Of a stretch of DNA of 5,759 nucleotides, positions 4,769 through 5,759 are shown one piece after another. Source of the DNA: an uncultured Lachnospiraceae bacterium (GTDB lineage Bacteria; Bacillota_A; Clostridia; Lachnospirales; Lachnospiraceae); assembly GCA_910587905.1 (NCBI GenBank), contig CAJUOF010000220.1:1-5759 (forward strand). The letters run 5' to 3'. The position numbers were made by a program, and so were the translations under genes. Every line of letters begins with the position of its first letter. Position 1 is the first letter of the stretch. Below the pieces are notes generated by a model. That model saw only the letters and a list, made by a program, of their open reading frames with translations, was not told where the DNA came from and did not search any database.

Positions 4769-5759
4769 ATGAACGACACACCTTTGATCCGCCTGGATAA
4801 GGTTTCCAAGACCTTTGACAAGACCAAGACTTCGGAGGGGACCATGGTCCTCGACGAGCTGGAGCTTTCGATTAAGGAAAATGAATTTATGACGCTCCTG
4901 GGGCCCAGCGGCTGCGGGAAGACCACGACCCTTCGGATCATCGGCGGCTTTGTGAAGCCGGATGCGGGGCGGGTCTATTTTGAGGGGGCGGACATCACGG
5001 ACCTGGCGCCCAACAAGCGGCAGCTCAACACGGTGTTTCAGAAGTACGCCCTGTTTTCCCACATGAACATCGCCGAGAACATTGCCTTCGGCTTGAAGAT
5101 CAAGAGGAAGCCCAAGTCCTATATTGACGACAAGATCAAGTACGCCCTGAAGCTGGTGAACCTGGACGGGTATGAAAAACGCAGCGTCGCCTCTCTCTCC
5201 GGCGGTCAGCAGCAGCGGATCGCCATCGCCAGGGCCATCGTCAACGAGCCAAGGGTGCTGCTCCTCGACGAGCCTCTGGGGGCGCTGGATTTAAAGCTCA
5301 GGCAGGATATGCAGTATGAGCTCATTCGCCTTAAGAATGAGCTGGGGATCACCTTCGTCTACGTGACCCACGACCAGGAGGAGGCCCTCACCATGTCGGA
5401 CACCATCGTGGTCATGAACCAGGGGTACATCCAGCAGATGGGGACGCCGGAGGACATTTACAATGAGCCGGAGAATGCCTTCGTGGCGGATTTCATCGGC
5501 GACAGCAACATCATTGACGGGCTGATGATCGAGGATAAGCTGGTGGAGATCTTCGGGGTGAAATTTCCCTGTGTGGACACGGGCTTCGGAGTGAGGAAGC
5601 CGGTGGACGTGGTGATCCGGCCGGAGGATGTGGAGCTTCTTCCCGAGGGGGAGGGACGGCTCCCCGGCGTGGTGTCCCACGTCATCTTCAAGGGGGTTCA
5701 TTATGAGATGGAGGTCATGGCCGGGGGCTTTGAGTGGCTGGTCCACTCCACGGTCTGCC
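4769..5759 (+). CDS. potA: Spermidine/putrescine ABC transporter ATP-binding protein, 3' end cut
   Basis: This is the ATPase that powers polyamine import through the PotBC channel with the PotD binding protein; those genes are expected just beyond the window. Some 330 residues are visible and the frame is open at the last base, so little of a family length near 350 is missing. Motifs in order are Walker A GPSGCGKT (45-52), Q-loop Gln91 in NTVFQKYALF, signature LSGGQQQR (143-150), Walker B VLLLDEP (163-169), D-loop GALD (171-174) and switch His201. A C-terminal TOBE-like regulatory region begins near VDVVIRPEDV (279). The ATPase core is intact. Two small oddities are a hydrophilic stretch KTKTSEGT (18-25) before the first strand pair ends, and Ser97 in YALFSH where Pro is usual. 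The gene follows the XRE-cupin regulator by 11 nt. A related ABC importer ATPase is the main alternative. Confidence 0.95.
   Translation, partial: MNDTPLIRLDKVSKTFDKTKTSEGTMVLDELELSIKENEFMTLLGPSGCGKTTTLRIIGGFVKPDAGRVYFEGADITDLAPNKRQLNTVFQKYALFSHMNIAENIAFGLKIKRKPKSYIDDKIKYALKLVNLDGYEKRSVASLSGGQQQRIAIARAIVNEPRVLLLDEPLGALDLKLRQDMQYELIRLKNELGITFVYVTHDQEEALTMSDTIVVMNQGYIQQMGTPEDIYNEPENAFVADFIGDSNIIDGLMIEDKLVEIFGVKFPCVDTGFGVRKPVDVVIRPEDVELLPEGEGRLPGVVSHVIFKGVHYEMEVMAGGFEWLVHSTVC

Noticed and set aside
5291..5746. A 151-residue open frame on the minus strand within potA
   Set aside because: It lies opposite a clear potA coding sequence, is rich in His, Leu and Asp from the complementary GC-rich codons, and matches no family I recognise.

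Overview
The window looks like chromosomal DNA from an anaerobic, low-to-mid GC Gram-positive bacterium, most likely a member of Clostridia (Lachnospiraceae-like). The basis is the strong AGGAGG-type ribosome binding sites, the lipoprotein with a DUF6034-like C-terminus beside a sensor kinase, the XRE-cupin regulator directly ahead of potA, and a PotA sequence with a typical clostridial core. All five genes lie on the + strand. Both ends cut through genes. No RNA gene, CRISPR array, insertion sequence or other mobile element is visible.

Layout: (1) 1-1052 is the 3' part of a membrane sensor histidine kinase. (2) 1147-2496 is an exported lipoprotein, 94 nt downstream and probably in the same transcription unit; it is followed by no clear terminator. 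(3) 2497-2661 is an AT-rich intergenic region with a good extended -10 promoter and a short leader of three consecutive potential hairpins, ahead of an AzgA-type NCS2 nucleobase permease (2662-3990). (4) 4021-4060 is a strong intrinsic terminator. It is followed 12 nt later by a promoter with perfect consensus hexamers and a leader carrying regularly spaced GTTTA/TAAAC half-sites. (5) 4224-4757 is an XRE-family HTH plus cupin regulator starting at GTG, tightly coupled to (6) potA (4769 to the end), the ATPase of a spermidine/putrescine ABC importer.

Functionally there are three units: a two-component signalling module with a surface lipoprotein, a stand-alone purine-base uptake gene, and the start of a polyamine uptake operon with its own regulator. 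The gene families are all ordinary. The less explained parts are the non-coding segments. The permease leader has no recognisable purine riboswitch, but has a stem whose 3' half can also pair with the Shine-Dalgarno. The regulator's leader contains three alternating half-sites spaced 11 bp apart, a plausible operator for autoregulation. Neither is proven by sequence reading alone.
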